Source: Tomocerus qinae (taxonomy: Eukaryota; Arthropoda; Collembola; Entomobryomorpha; Tomoceridae). Taken from it: a stretch of DNA of 64,000 bases. Position numbers and translations under genes: made by a program. Below, piece after piece: positions 10,410 to 22,455 of this stretch (position 1 is the first letter of the stretch; each line of letters starts with the position of its first letter). The notes beneath the pieces were generated by a model. The model worked only from the letters and a program-made list of their open reading frames with translations. It ran no database searches and was not told the origin of the DNA. Location of the stretch: contig CM034546.1 in the NCBI GenBank assembly GCA_020055645.1, positions 13,454,001 to 13,518,000 of the forward strand, in the 5' to 3' direction.

Positions 10410-13400
10410 AAAATCAGAGGATTAGCGATTGCCGGTGGGCTAATTTCCATTTCACTTTCTACTTAAAAATGTTATCAGTCGCTGCAAATGGATATACTCG
10501 ATCTGCGCTTAGAAAACAATTAGCAACATTTTGGAGTTTGTTTAAAATATTAAGGACACATACTTTCAACAACAATTTATGGTTCCACAAGCGTTCTAGA
10601 AAAAGAGTAAGAAAACAGCCAAATATGCAGTATCCACAAACGAAGAATATGGTATGTACTTTCACTGTAAGTTTATAGGCACAGCTTCAGATTCTTTATA
10701 CTTGAGTTTTGCGTTAAATATTATATCCTCTAAAATTGTCCAAAAATTCCAGTGTTGTCGGTAATATAATAGAAAACCTCTTTCTTGCATGAATTGAAAA
10801 TAAGATGGAAATGCTTGACGACAACAGTTATCGAATTCATAAGAATACGGTTCCAAGATATCTGTTTGCTTTACAGTCATGCAGACTCCACTAGCAGACA
10901 TTTCTGATGGTATTAATGGCACGCTGAACTCACCTTCCTCTTTGGGAATTAGACTAAATAGTTTTTCCCTATATGAGGTTAATAATTTCCATTTAAATTT
11001 CCAAATTTTCATTATTTTGTCCTCAGATGTTGCATTGGTTTCAAAATTAAATTTGTATACACTCGAATTCATTTTATCAAGAATTTTATATTTTTCAAAA
11101 ACTTCTTTTCTGTCTTCATCTAAACCTCGGTTTTTATCTTTCAGCCACACTAGCTTAAAATTATGTTTTATGAGGTCTTTAAAATCCACAAATTGTTTTC
11201 TATCGGGAGGTGCAATAATCTCACTTGTTATCCACGTTTCATATTGAATAGCAATTATAAATCCAGTAGACACAATAATTAAGTACAAAATGTTTTTCCC
11301 TTTGTTGAAAACATCCTGATTGAAAAGGACTGCTATAGTATGTATAATAATGTACTCGAATCTCTTGTATAAAGATGGAATTCTGAAGCTCAAAACATAA
11401 AATGAAATGGGGAATAGTGAGAAAATCAGCCACCAGCAATAATCATCAAATGTATTTTGAATCAGAACTGTCAAAGGGATGTCAAAGAAACGAAGATTAG
11501 GTTCACAGTAATACGGAATATACTCTTCAAAGTATTCAACAAAAAAAGACTCATTCCAACTCATTTTATAAGTTTCCATTTTGTTACTCAGCAATCCTAT
11601 GGTTCCGCAGCGTTTGTGTTTCTTTTCAAGAAATTTATACCTTCTAGCATAAACAACAGTAACGTTAAACCTTTCGGCTAATAATTCAACGGCCCTTACT
11701 GTGCTAAGACAAACATAATTTATTTTTCTTGTTAAGTACAACGATTTCCTGCATTCTGACATTTGTTTAACACCACTATGTCGTACTCGTGAATAATAAC
11801 CACCAATTTGTATCCCATTAAGATTACCGTTCAATGTTTTCCAAATCCTTTCCCATTCCTTTTCGGAGCCATGCGTGTCAATTTGATGCAGTACTAAAGA
11901 CTTATTACTATCATCAGGATTGTACAAAATTGGCATGTAAATTGTATATTTATTCTCAATGTCCATTGCGAATATAAATAGAGGAGCTACCAAATTGTGG
12001 ATGAGGTTTGATTTCCACGTAGGATTCATTTGCTTCAATTTATCTTCGATGATAATTATAAATCTCGAGTCATGACGATTTAATTCTCTTCCAAAAGGAA
12101 TATATTCCAAAGTAGGATCTGGTTCCATTAGAATATTTACAGAACAAAGATTTTTTGAAAAATCTCGGGGATTATTATAATGTCTACCAAAGTCGGATAG
12201 TTTATATCCTGATCTTGCCAGTGTCCAGGTTTGGCCATTCTGATTGGATAGCATAAACTCTGTCTGCCACTTGGATTGATTAAAAGTGACAATGTTAAAA
12301 TCACAATCACTATAAAATGACAAATTTCGAAAACATTGGACATCGGTGATTATGATATTAATTAGAAGTACTTTTAATAGATACCTGAAATCCTTTTTAA
12401 TATGCATTGTTTTACTATGCATATATATCTCAGTCCATAGACATGGAGATCACTTTTCTAAAAACTAAACTTAACTTGCCTAGAATTTAAAAATCAATAA
12501 ATATGGCTGATATATTATGATGTAAATATTAATAATGCGCAGATTTAAAACTTTTGGTTACCTAAACCATTCAGATATTCCGCACATACCCAAACTTCAA
12601 AATTAATTGCTACAGTATCATATATATTTGCTTGTATTCTTATCTCGTTGATTAATTTGAGTCCGCAGTGGTCTATAATATAATGGTAGTGGTGTTTTAA
12701 ATGTATTTTAATGTATAGGTGTAGTTGCCTGGCCCAAACATAAGTTATACAAATAAACTGGCCGCGAGAGCTATTTCCGGAATTGTGAGCTATAGGTTAA
12801 ATGTGCCAAATGTTTCAAACTTCGAATCGATATGGACAGCTCAGAGTCCAAGTCAGACTAACTGTGGTAACCACGGATTTAAATATTTTAGAGGAGCACG
12901 ACGAACGAATAATATTATGTTTAAGACAAGGAAGGACGAATGTGACCAACAGTGTTTGATTATCCATCGGGTAATGGCTTAAATGGTAGTTGCTAATATG
13001 GTTTTTAACTTGGCTAAAACTAAAACCCAAATAAAGTTGTCCATTTACTTTATTTATGTAGCAAATTTAGCCACTCTAGCTAATAAAAATGGCCTCCTGG
13101 CTGGCTAAAATGTAAAAAAAAAGTGTAGACTATAGGCTATCATTATCTAGCATTTAAGGCACTATAAAACTGAAAATATATAAAATTACAAGTATGTGTT
13201 ACAAAAATAGGGGTCATTCACTGCGTTGGCCAAGTAGAAATGGGCATTTACCTGCCTTTTCGGGCTTCAGCTATAATTTATAATGTGATCATTATTAATA
13301 CCTAAGTATTTAGAGTTATCCGGAAAGGAAGGATTTGACGAACTAAATAAAGTACCTCATTGAAAATTCTGAGAACAGGTGTATATGATTCAATGATTCA

Positions 13401-15363
13401 GATTTTATTGGCCCAGCAACTTTTGTTTCTACATAAGATAGTAAGATAGACAGTGTTCAATAATGATATTTTTATCTGTGGTGAATAAAATTGGATGTAG
13501 AATCGGATGAAATTAAAACATATATTGATTTTAATATTGGACATATATAGACTTTTTAAATATGGCTAATTGTAGATAATATTAACTCATGTTAACATAA
13601 GTGAGGAGTTGCATGCCTTGGCTTATTTGGGCCTACATAAAATATTTACTGTCCTCGTGAGTTTCATGTCTTAGCTATTGGGATATGGGAGTACAAAGTC
13701 TACAAACAGGAAAGGTTTTAATATAGTATGGTCTTGCGGTGAACTGAATATATGGACAGAGAAATTATACTTTATACTTCTTTCCATGCTTTTGTATTGT
13801 TAGTATGACTTACGACCAATTTTTTAATGCTAAAATGTGTTTGTAGATTTCAATGCCTGCCTGTTAAATAAATACCACGAGTAAACTGTTTGCAAACATA
13901 TATGCCAAAGATCAAAGGTTGATAATTTATGTAAATTTTGACACTGAGAAGTACGACAGCAAAATATGACCACAGACACAGATGACCTCTTTGTATTACC
14001 CATTAATATGTCTTTATGCTTTTTTCAATCTTGAAAGTGAGTTGGAACTTAAAAAAGAATTTTTCACTTCTGATAAATTACCCCTGCATATCGCCATTAA
14101 GGACAAAAGTTTGTGCGGATTACGATAGTCATATCAGGAAGACTATATGCAATCTAGTAACAAGAATAAAGTCATGAATATTATACTAAATTATCGTTGA
14201 TAATCAGTACAACCAATGTACATATTCTAGTTTTATTCAATCAGGCATAATATCCGTATTAACACTTCCTATGCTAACATTTAAAAAAATATTTATAATG
14301 TCATACTCTTTTTATTTTCTGTAAGGAACAAATTGTCATTGAAATTGGATATTGTCTAGTCTTACTACCGCTTGTCGGTACTTAAATAACGTAATGCAAT
14401 GCAATTTCTGTTTGCTAGAAATTCCGTTAACTTACTTTTTACCGTGTAATACATTAATTAACTACCTAGTTAACATTATGAGCCAAATAATATTCCTCTT
14501 AGCTTTGAAGATACATTTTATCTAATAAAGGAATTAAAGACGTATTGATTAATTAAATTGGATAACATATAGGTATCTTATTATTATGCAAATTACTTTT
14601 CACTTATTTTTATTTTGATAAAATAATTTATTGTAAAATTACTTTTTCCTTAAGACTATAAAATAGCAGCATGTTTAAATTTAAAAAGTATAATTCTACC
14701 GGTACCTACTGTTAGTTTTATCGGACACAGCCTAAGCATAAATTCAGGACACATTGATTTTAATACATATTGGCCATACTATACTAAGAAATTCTCCTTC
14801 GGACGACATTAAGATAATTATAAACCCCACATTTCAAAGGCTTCGTAGTGCGTGGTGGAGTAATGGTTTGTGCTTATCCTTTTGGATTTCATGTCAATCA
14901 TGTCTTGGCTGGGATTGCAAAGTCAACAGAACTGGCACGAATATTTATTAGCCTACCCAGAACGACTGATTTGAATACAGAGAAATTGAGGTTCTTTCCA
15001 TGCTTTGATAAATTGTTAATACGGCCAAGCAATCGGTCAGTACGTTTACATATATTGTTTAAGGTTTTGATTAGATTATTGTTAAATTAGGTATATAAGG
15101 CTTGTAATGGCTTTTAGCATACCCGGAAGTTGAAGATTATTACCCTGCAAAACCATTAAGCCTTCATTATTTCTGAGAAAATATGGTTGATTTACGGTTT
15201 ATCTAAGTATATTTATGATGTACATGTATATTAACTCATGACTTTGTGCTTCGGGAAAACGAAGAACTTTGCTAGCTTTGCATTAATTTTTCGTGATATA
15301 CTTTTATATGTGTATACTTATGTATGTTTTCAGGTAGGATCTACCAAAAGTATAATATGGATT
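10410..15363. repeat. Tandem segmental duplication, copy 1
   Basis: This segment matches 16157-21510 in the same orientation. The match covers the IR gene, 12475-13525 (with 19400-20410), 14400-15090 (with 20430-20975) and 15100-15363 (with 20980-21510). Bases 13525-14400 have no partner in copy 2. Outside the IR gene I see no credible coding sequence between 12.5 and 15.7 kb. The open stretch starting near 14848 is partly shared with copy 2 but has no splice context or recognisable domain. Confidence 0.85.
10459..12422 (-). CDS. Divergent ionotropic receptor (IR), copy 1, with a C-terminal frameshift
   Basis: An intronless frame of 586 codons (12422-10662) has the layout of arthropod ionotropic receptors. 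It has a hydrophobic leader at residues 14-26, an extracellular ligand-binding half, TM1 at about 329-346 (WWLIFSLFPISFYVLSF), a pore-loop-like segment at about 357-370 and TM3 at about 377-394 followed by ITSEIIAPP. The second ligand-binding lobe comes next. The frame stops after VPIN-LQ, yet the next frame (10665-10459) continues with the expected last membrane helix (TIFFVCGY onward). The tandem copy reads straight through here, and copy 1 lacks one T at about 10668-10672. It is either a young pseudogene or carries a sequence error. The expected role is a ligand-gated chemosensory channel; the ligand is unknown. Confidence 0.75.
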
Positions 15364-15714
15364 AAGGGTGAAATCGTATCAACCGTGCAGAGATTCATAG
15401 AGTTGATTTGGAAGCAGTCTAGGATATCTAAATGACTATTTTCAAACGACGAGGTTTTAAAATCCAAGGCTTTTAAAAAAACCAGAATGTTTTAGGTGCT
15501 ATACTTTAGGAAAAACAAGGATTTGAAATTCTTCCCAAGAATTTTTTTGAAAATCTTGTTTACAGCTACAAAAACGGTGACTTTACATTGCTAAAAGTAA
15601 GACAGGGGTACACGTAAAAACATAATCGACTTTCAATGGATAAAAAAGATTCCTATGTTGAACTTATCATCTCTTTTCCAGACGTAAGCGGATTTAGTAG
15701 AGGATTTTTTTTAG

Positions 15715-16063
15715 ACAATTTGATGATTTCTCAAACACAGTTTTCGTTTGGTTAACAATTCTGTCTTTGATTGACATAATTATGATTTTGTACTTGGTCA
15801 AATCTGCCTGCACTCTAGCAATATTCCCTAAAGGAATTTCTCCAACTTTTGTGGGTATGGTGGGATTTTTACCTGCCGTTTTGGCAGAAGATAGATCCAA
15901 CAATTTGACAGTTGGAAAAGCGATTTTGCAGTTAATGAATGCCATCGAGATTATGAACGTTATTATCATCATTATTGGCCTTATTAATGCTGCAGGATTG
16001 ATTGTGGTTTGGAAAATATACCATTCGTACGAGCCACCTATACCTTTACCAAATATTTGGTAA
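15715..16063 (+). CDS. Unrecognised membrane-protein exon (partial)
   Basis: After an acceptor-like TTTTTTTAG (ends 15714), 115 codons run to a TAA at 16061. They encode two strongly hydrophobic segments (LTILSLIDIIMILYLV and IMNVIIIIIGLINAAGLIVV) around a loop with FPKGISPTFVGMVGFLP. It lies in the spacer between the two IR duplication units. I do not recognise the family; the motifs do not match the GR gene at 58.2 kb. A possible small upstream exon near 15564-15594 is not phase-compatible. It may be a last exon or a relic. Confidence 0.4.
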
Positions 16064-16201
16064 CTGACTCGGAATTACATGATCGTCGACGTTTAGTATC
16101 CGCCCACTAGCCACTTTTACCCCCTAGCCACCTAGCCACTACCCACCGGCTAGTTGAACTCTGATTAGCGTTTGCCGGTGGTCTAATTTCCATTTCACTT
16201 T

Positions 16202-19200
16202 CTACTTTTCATTAGTTGCTGCAAATGGATATATTCGATCTGCGCTTAGAAAACAATTAGCAACATTTTGGAGTTTGTTTAAATTATTAAGGACACATAC
16301 TTTCAACAACAATTTATGGTTCCACAAGCGTTCTAGAAAAAGAGTAAGAAAACAACCAAGTATGGAGTACCCACAAACGAAGAATATGGTATGTACTTTC
16401 ATTGTAAGATTTATAGGCACAGCTTCAGATTCTTTATACTTGAGTTTTGCATGAAATATTATATCCTCCAAAGTTATCAAAAAATTCCAGTGTTGTCGGA
16501 AATATAATAGAAAACCTCTTTCTTGCATGAATTGAAAATAAGATGGAAATGCTTGACGACAACAGTTATCGAATTCATAAGAATACGGTTCCAAGATATC
16601 TGTTTGCTTTACAGTCATGCAGACTCCACTAGCAGACATTTCTGATGGTATTAATGGCACGCTGAACTCACCTTCCTCTTTGGGAATTAGACTAAATAGT
16701 TTTTCCCTATATGAGGTTAATAATTTCCATTTAAATTTCCAAATTTTCATTTTTTTTGTCCTCAGATGTTGCATTTGTTTTAAAATTAAATCTGTACACA
16801 CTCGAATTCATTTTCTCTAGAATTTTATATTTTTCAAAAACTTCTGTTCGGTCTTCATTTAAACTTCGACTGGAATCTTTCAGCCACACCAGCTGATATT
16901 TATTTTCTATGAGGTCTTTAAAATCCACAAATTGTTTTCTATCGGGAGGTGCAATAATTTCGCTTGTTATCCACTCCTCATATAGAGTAGCAATGAAAAA
17001 TCCCATGGCCACAATCACCAAGTATAAAATGTTTCTCCCTTTGTTGAAAACATCCTGATTGAAAAGGACCGCTATAGTATGTATAATAATATACTCGATC
17101 CTCTTGTATAAAGATGGAATTCGTAAGCTCAAAACATAAAATGAAATCAGCCACCAGGAATAATCATCAAATGTATTTTGAATCAGAACTGTCAAAGGGA
17201 TGTCAAAGAAACGAAGATTAGGTTCACAGTAATACGGAATATACTCTTCAAAGTATTCAACAAAAAGAGACTCATCCCAACTTATTTTATAAGTTTCCAT
17301 TCTGTTTCTCAGCAATCCTATGGTTCCACAGCGTTTGTGTCTCTTTTCAAGAAGTTTATATCGTCTAGCATAACCAACAGTAAAGTTAAACCTTTCGGCT
17401 AATAATTCAACGGCACTTACTGCGCTACGACAAATATAATTTATTTTTCTTGTTAAGTACAACGATTTCCTGCATTCTGACATTTGTTTAACACCACTAT
17501 GTCGTAGTCGTGACTAATAACCACCAATTATTATCCCATTAAAATTCCCGTTCAATATTTTCCAAATCCTTTCCCATTCCTTTTCGGAGTCATGAGTGTC
17601 AATTTGATGCAGTACTGAAGACTGATTACTATCAGGATTGTACAAAATTGGCATGTAAATTGTATATTTATTCTCAATGTCCATTGCGAATATAAATAGG
17701 GGAGCTACCAAATTGTGGATGAGGTTTGATTTCCACGTAGGATTCATTTGCTTCAATTTATCTTCGATGATGATCATACGTCGGAATTTTATTTATTTAA
17801 AATCGCAAAAAATTTACACGAAAATTTACCAAAAAATGGTAAAAATTTTTCATAAAATTTTACCAAAAATGGCAAAAAATTTTTTATAAAAATTTACCAA
17901 CATGGCAAAAATTTTCTCTAAACAGTTTTTTTGATTTCGGCTAAAATATTATCTATAATATAACATTGAAAAATCAAAATCCAGAAACTCTACCTACCTA
18001 AATAATCAGGTGGTAAATAAGAACTGCATGTATTATATCATTTCATTATTGTACATTTAATCTTCAATTTTAAAATTCAAACTTAACATCTTAAAACATA
18101 TATATATTGCAATATTAAAATGTTGTCCAAGCTTGCCATCATAACATCATATACATTTTAATATTAAAATGTTGTCCAAGCTTGCCATCTTAACATCATA
18201 TACATTTTAATATTAAAATTTAATCTAAACTTAATATCGAATCTTAACTTCCTAAATTCCAGGCCAATTTAAAATCGGATATTAATACGTTAAAATGCAA
18301 TTCAAACGTAATATCCTCCATAGTATCTTAATTCTTAAATTTAATTTTTAAAATTGAAATTAAATAAAGTCAACAAAACGGGCAAAATTACACCCATGGC
18401 AAAATCATATGGATAAATAATAAGGTGAAACCATTGACATTTCAATATTTTCCATACTCATTTTTTGTCGCCGTGGACTCAAAAATGCCTGGTGCATACC
18501 AAAACATTACAACAATAATTGGTATGATAAAATAAATTCAATCGACAAGAAATAAAGGCGGAAATTGTCAGTTTTACTTTCTGCATATTGCATTTTTTCT
18601 TGTAATTCAAGTCTAACTACAGCCACCCTAAAGTAATGCTTGAACGCCCCACTTAACCTTGGTCACTGTAGACTTATTGAAAAGATAATTTATGCAAATG
18701 CATTTATTTTATTGCAACATTTTCATTTTGAGAATTTTGAAAAATAATTTGAACATACAATATTCTGGAAATTGCCAAAATATTTTCTTAAGATTTTTTT
18801 ATGCCGAAAATTTTATGTAAACTTTTTTTATATAAAAAAAATTTACTAAAACTTTAAATTTTTTTATAACTCAAAAGTGTAAAAAAGTTTACTAACACTT
18901 TTATATTTTTGAAATCCTCAGTGCATGATTCGTGTAGATACGAAGTCTCAGAACTCTATGAGAAGGCTGTAAAAATTTTACTTAAATAAAATTCAGACGT
19001 CTGATGATGATTATAAATCTCGAGTCATGACGATTTAATTCTCTTCCAAAAGGAATATATTCCAAAGTAGGATCTGGTTCCATTAGAATATTTACAGAAC
19101 AAAGATTTTTTGACAAATCTCGGGGATTATTATAATGTCTACCAAAGTCGGATAGTTTATATCCTGATCTTGCCAGTGTCCAGGTTTGGCCATTCTGATT

Positions 19201-19380
19201 AGACAGCATAAACTCTGTCTGCCACTCAGATTGATTAAAATTTAAAAGTGACAATGTTAAAATCACAATCACTATAAAATGACAAATTTCGAAAACATTG
19301 GACATCGGTGATTATGGTATTAATTAGAAATAGTTTTAATAGATACGTGAAATCCTTTTTAATATGCATTGTTTTATTAT
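16202..19380 (-). pseudogene. Divergent ionotropic receptor (IR), copy 2, disrupted
   Basis: This is the tandem partner of the IR at 10459-12422, very similar over its whole length. Three lesions are visible. The codon at 17514 became TAG where copy 1 reads TAT. A run of T at about 16746-16754 shifts the frame relative to copy 1. A 1.2-kb element is inserted at 17775-19002. The C-terminal membrane helix that is out of frame in copy 1 is in frame here (16202-16801). The N-terminus differs by a 5-bp indel that puts a different leader (MSNVFEICHFIVIVILTLSL) in frame. It is not functional as it stands. Confidence 0.85.
17775..19002. mobile_element. 1.2-kb AT-rich inverted-repeat insertion in the IR pseudogene
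   Basis: The terminal repeats share ACGTCxGAATTTTATTTA in inverted orientation. GATGATGAT occurs on both sides (17766-17774 and 19003-19011), a target duplication of about 9 bp. The uninterrupted site is seen in IR copy 1 near 12046. The interior is very AT-rich and holds two tandem copies of an approximately 57-bp unit at 18108-18220 (TGTTGTCCAAGCTTGCCATC). No transposase is visible. Confidence 0.75.
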
Positions 19381-21108
19381 GCATATCTCAGTCAGTAGAC
19401 ATGGAGAACACTTTTCTAAAATCTTAACTTTACTAGAATTCAATAAAACTAAATATGAATTCATTTAACATATACTAGAATTTTTGGCTACCTAAATGCT
19501 TCTGATATTTCGCACATACCCAAACTTTAAAATTAATTTATACAGGATCAAATATATTTGCTTGTATTCTTATCTGGTTCATAAATTTGAGTTCGCAATG
19601 GTCCATATTATGGTAATGGTGTATTAAATGTATGGGTTTAGTTGCCTGTCCCAAATATAAAAAGTTATACAAATAAGCTGGCCGCGAGAGCTATTTCCGG
19701 AAATGTGTGCTAAAGGTTAAATGTGCCAAATGTTTCAAGCTTCAAATCGATATGGACAGCTCAGAGTCCAAGTCAGACTAACTGTGCTAAACACGGATTT
19801 AAATATTTTAGAGGAGTACGACGAACGTATAATATTATGTTTAAGACAAGGAAGAAAGTGACTAACAGTGTTTGATTATCCATCGTATCGGATGGGTAGT
19901 GGCTTAAATGGTAGTAGCTAATATGGTTTTTAACTTGGCTAAAACTGAAACTCAAATAAATTTGATCATTTACTTTATCTGTAGTAAATTTAGCCACTCT
20001 GGCTAATAAATGGCTTCCTAGCTGGCTAAAATGTAAAAAAAAAAGTGTATCATATAGTGCTATCACTATCACTAGCATTTAATAAGGCACTGCCAAATTG
20101 AAAATATAAGATTACATAAGTATATGTGAAATTAAAATAGGAGTTATTTCCTGTCTTGGACAGCATTAGAAATGGTCGCTTATCTGCCTTTTCGGGCGTC
20201 AGCTATAATTTATAATGTGATCATTATTAATACCTAAGTATTTAGATTTATCCGGAAAGGAAGGATATGATGAACTAAATAAAGTACCTCTTGAGAATTC
20301 TGAGAACAGGTATATATAATTCCATGATTCAGATTTTATTGGCCCAGTGTTCAATGGTGAGATTTTTATCTGTGGTGAATACAGTTGGATGTAGTATTGA
20401 ATAAAATTAAAACATACCGATATTTCTGTTTGCTAGAAAGTCCATGAACTTAATTTTTACTGTGTAATACGTTAGTAATTAACTACCTAGTTAATATTAT
20501 GAGCCAAATAATATTTCTCTTCAGCTTTGAAGATACATCTTTATCTAATAAAGGAATTAAATACGTATTGATTGGTTATTGCATTGGTTAAATTGGAAAA
20601 CGTTTAAATTTAGCTCGCCTAAACACAAATTCAGGACTTATTGATTTTAATATGCTGGCCATACTACTAAGATACTCTCCTTCGGACGACATTGAAGACA
20701 ATATAAACCCATAATGTTTCAAATGCTTTGTATCACACGTGGTGGAGTAATGGTTTGTGCTTATCCTTGTGGCTTTCATGTCAATGTCAATCATGTCTTG
20801 GCTGGGAGCACAAAGTCAACAGAACTGGTACGAATATTTATTAGCCTACCGAGAACGACTGATTTGAATACAGAGAAATTGAGGTTCTTTCCATGCTTTG
20901 ATATTGTTAATACGGCCAAGCAATCGGTCAGTACGTTTACATATTGTTTAGGGTTTGGATTAGATTAAATTGTTAAATTAGGTAAGAATTATAATGGCTT
21001 TTTAGCCTACCCGGAAATTAAAGACTATTACCCTGTAAAACCATTAAGCCTTCATTATTTCTGAGAAAATATGACTGATATACGTCATCAAATATTTATA
21101 ATGCATAT

Positions 21109-21381
21109 ATCGTCTGCTTAATATTACAAGGTAACAAGCCATTTTATCATGACTGCTACAAAGTAACAAACCATTTTATCATGGCTGAGACAAAGTAACA
21201 AACCATTTTATCATGACCGCGACAAAGTAACAAACCACTGTATCAGGAGTTAGGTTTGTTACCTTGTCGCAGCCATGATAAAATGGTTTGTTACTTTGTC
21301 TCAACCATGATAAAATGGTTTGTTACTTTGTAGCAGTCATGATAAAATGGCTTGTTACCTTGTAATATTAAGCAGACGATA
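21109..21381. mobile_element. Hairpin element with internal repeats, inserted after the duplication
   Basis: The ends are ATCGTCTGCTTAATATTAC and its reverse complement. Each arm holds about three copies of an approximately 40-bp unit containing AAAGTAACAAACCATTTTAT. Copy 1 of the duplication is uninterrupted at this point (near 15225), so the insertion is younger than the duplication. Confidence 0.75.
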
Positions 21382-22455
21382 TGTATATTAACTCATGACT
21401 TTGAGTTTCGGGAAAACGAAGGACTTTGCTAGCTTTGCTTTAATTTTTCGTGATATCTTTCCATTTAATATTTTCAGGCACGATCTTCTAAAAGTATAAT
21501 ATGGATTAATTGATTATTTGGGCAACAGTCCAACAGCTAATGTGACAGTTTGATGCAATTGAATGTATTTGGGTTTCTTATAATGGCAAACATATCTACT
21601 TTTATCGATTGATAAAATCCATAAAGAATCAAGAGCAGTAAGGAGGCTACTTTATTACCTGACTAAAAAGCCATGGTTTCTGTGGGTTTTGTGTTATTTA
21701 CAATGCTGACGATAATGTGTACTAAAAGCTCCATTTAAATGATGCAAAGTCTAAAAATTATCTTCTTTTAATTTATTAGAATATGGATTGTGAAAATGTA
21801 AGCCTATATAATAGCTAATTGTGAATAAAATGAATTTATTCTTTCCCCAAGGCTCTAATCGAGAAAATTTCTAACATACTACTACGAAGCGAAGAAAGTT
21901 CGGAATTTGTTTGTGACGTAGTAATGGTACATAACGTAAAAATGTCACAGAGGTGCGTTTTCACTATTACTTTTAATAAGACTGGTGCAATTTATAAGTT
22001 CTGTGTACGTGCTTGGTCTATAGTGATGATGGAGGTCAAGAAAATAGAAATAATAAAATACGAAACAAATTAACATTATGCTGCTTAAATAGAGAATAAA
22101 TAATTTGGAACAAAAATAAAAATTTGAAATCTTTAACCATGACAATTGGATTTAATTCGAATTTTATCAAAACTAACACTGGGAGATATCACACAACTGT
22201 ACATACTAATTAATTCACTAATTATATTATAGCACATTCCCACCACCATGCAGATGTCATGGTATAAGTTACGATGTCCTATTAAGCACAATTTATTTGG
22301 AGACAATGGCAGGGACATTAACCCGTGAATAAGACTAGGCAATACAAATTTAAACAATGAATTACATAAATGATGAACTATTTGAATAATAAAACTGAAT
22401 AATACTGTGATGAGATTTAATTACACCTGAAATAAATAAATAGCTTTCTAAATAA

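Larger units (their letters stand above)
16157..21510. repeat. Tandem segmental duplication, copy 2
   Basis: This is the direct repeat of 10410-15363. It has two insertions absent from copy 1 (17775-19002 and about 21109-21381) and lacks the 13525-14400 segment. At its left border (16090-16156) is a short GCCACTACCCACCG-type repeat that recurs at about 53560-53642. Bases 19400-22455 contain no gene that I can support. Confidence 0.85.

Noticed and set aside
14848..15090. 80-codon open frame partly conserved in both duplication units
   Set aside because: Similarity is explained by the recent duplication; there is no domain, no splice context, and the two units diverge at the end of the frame.
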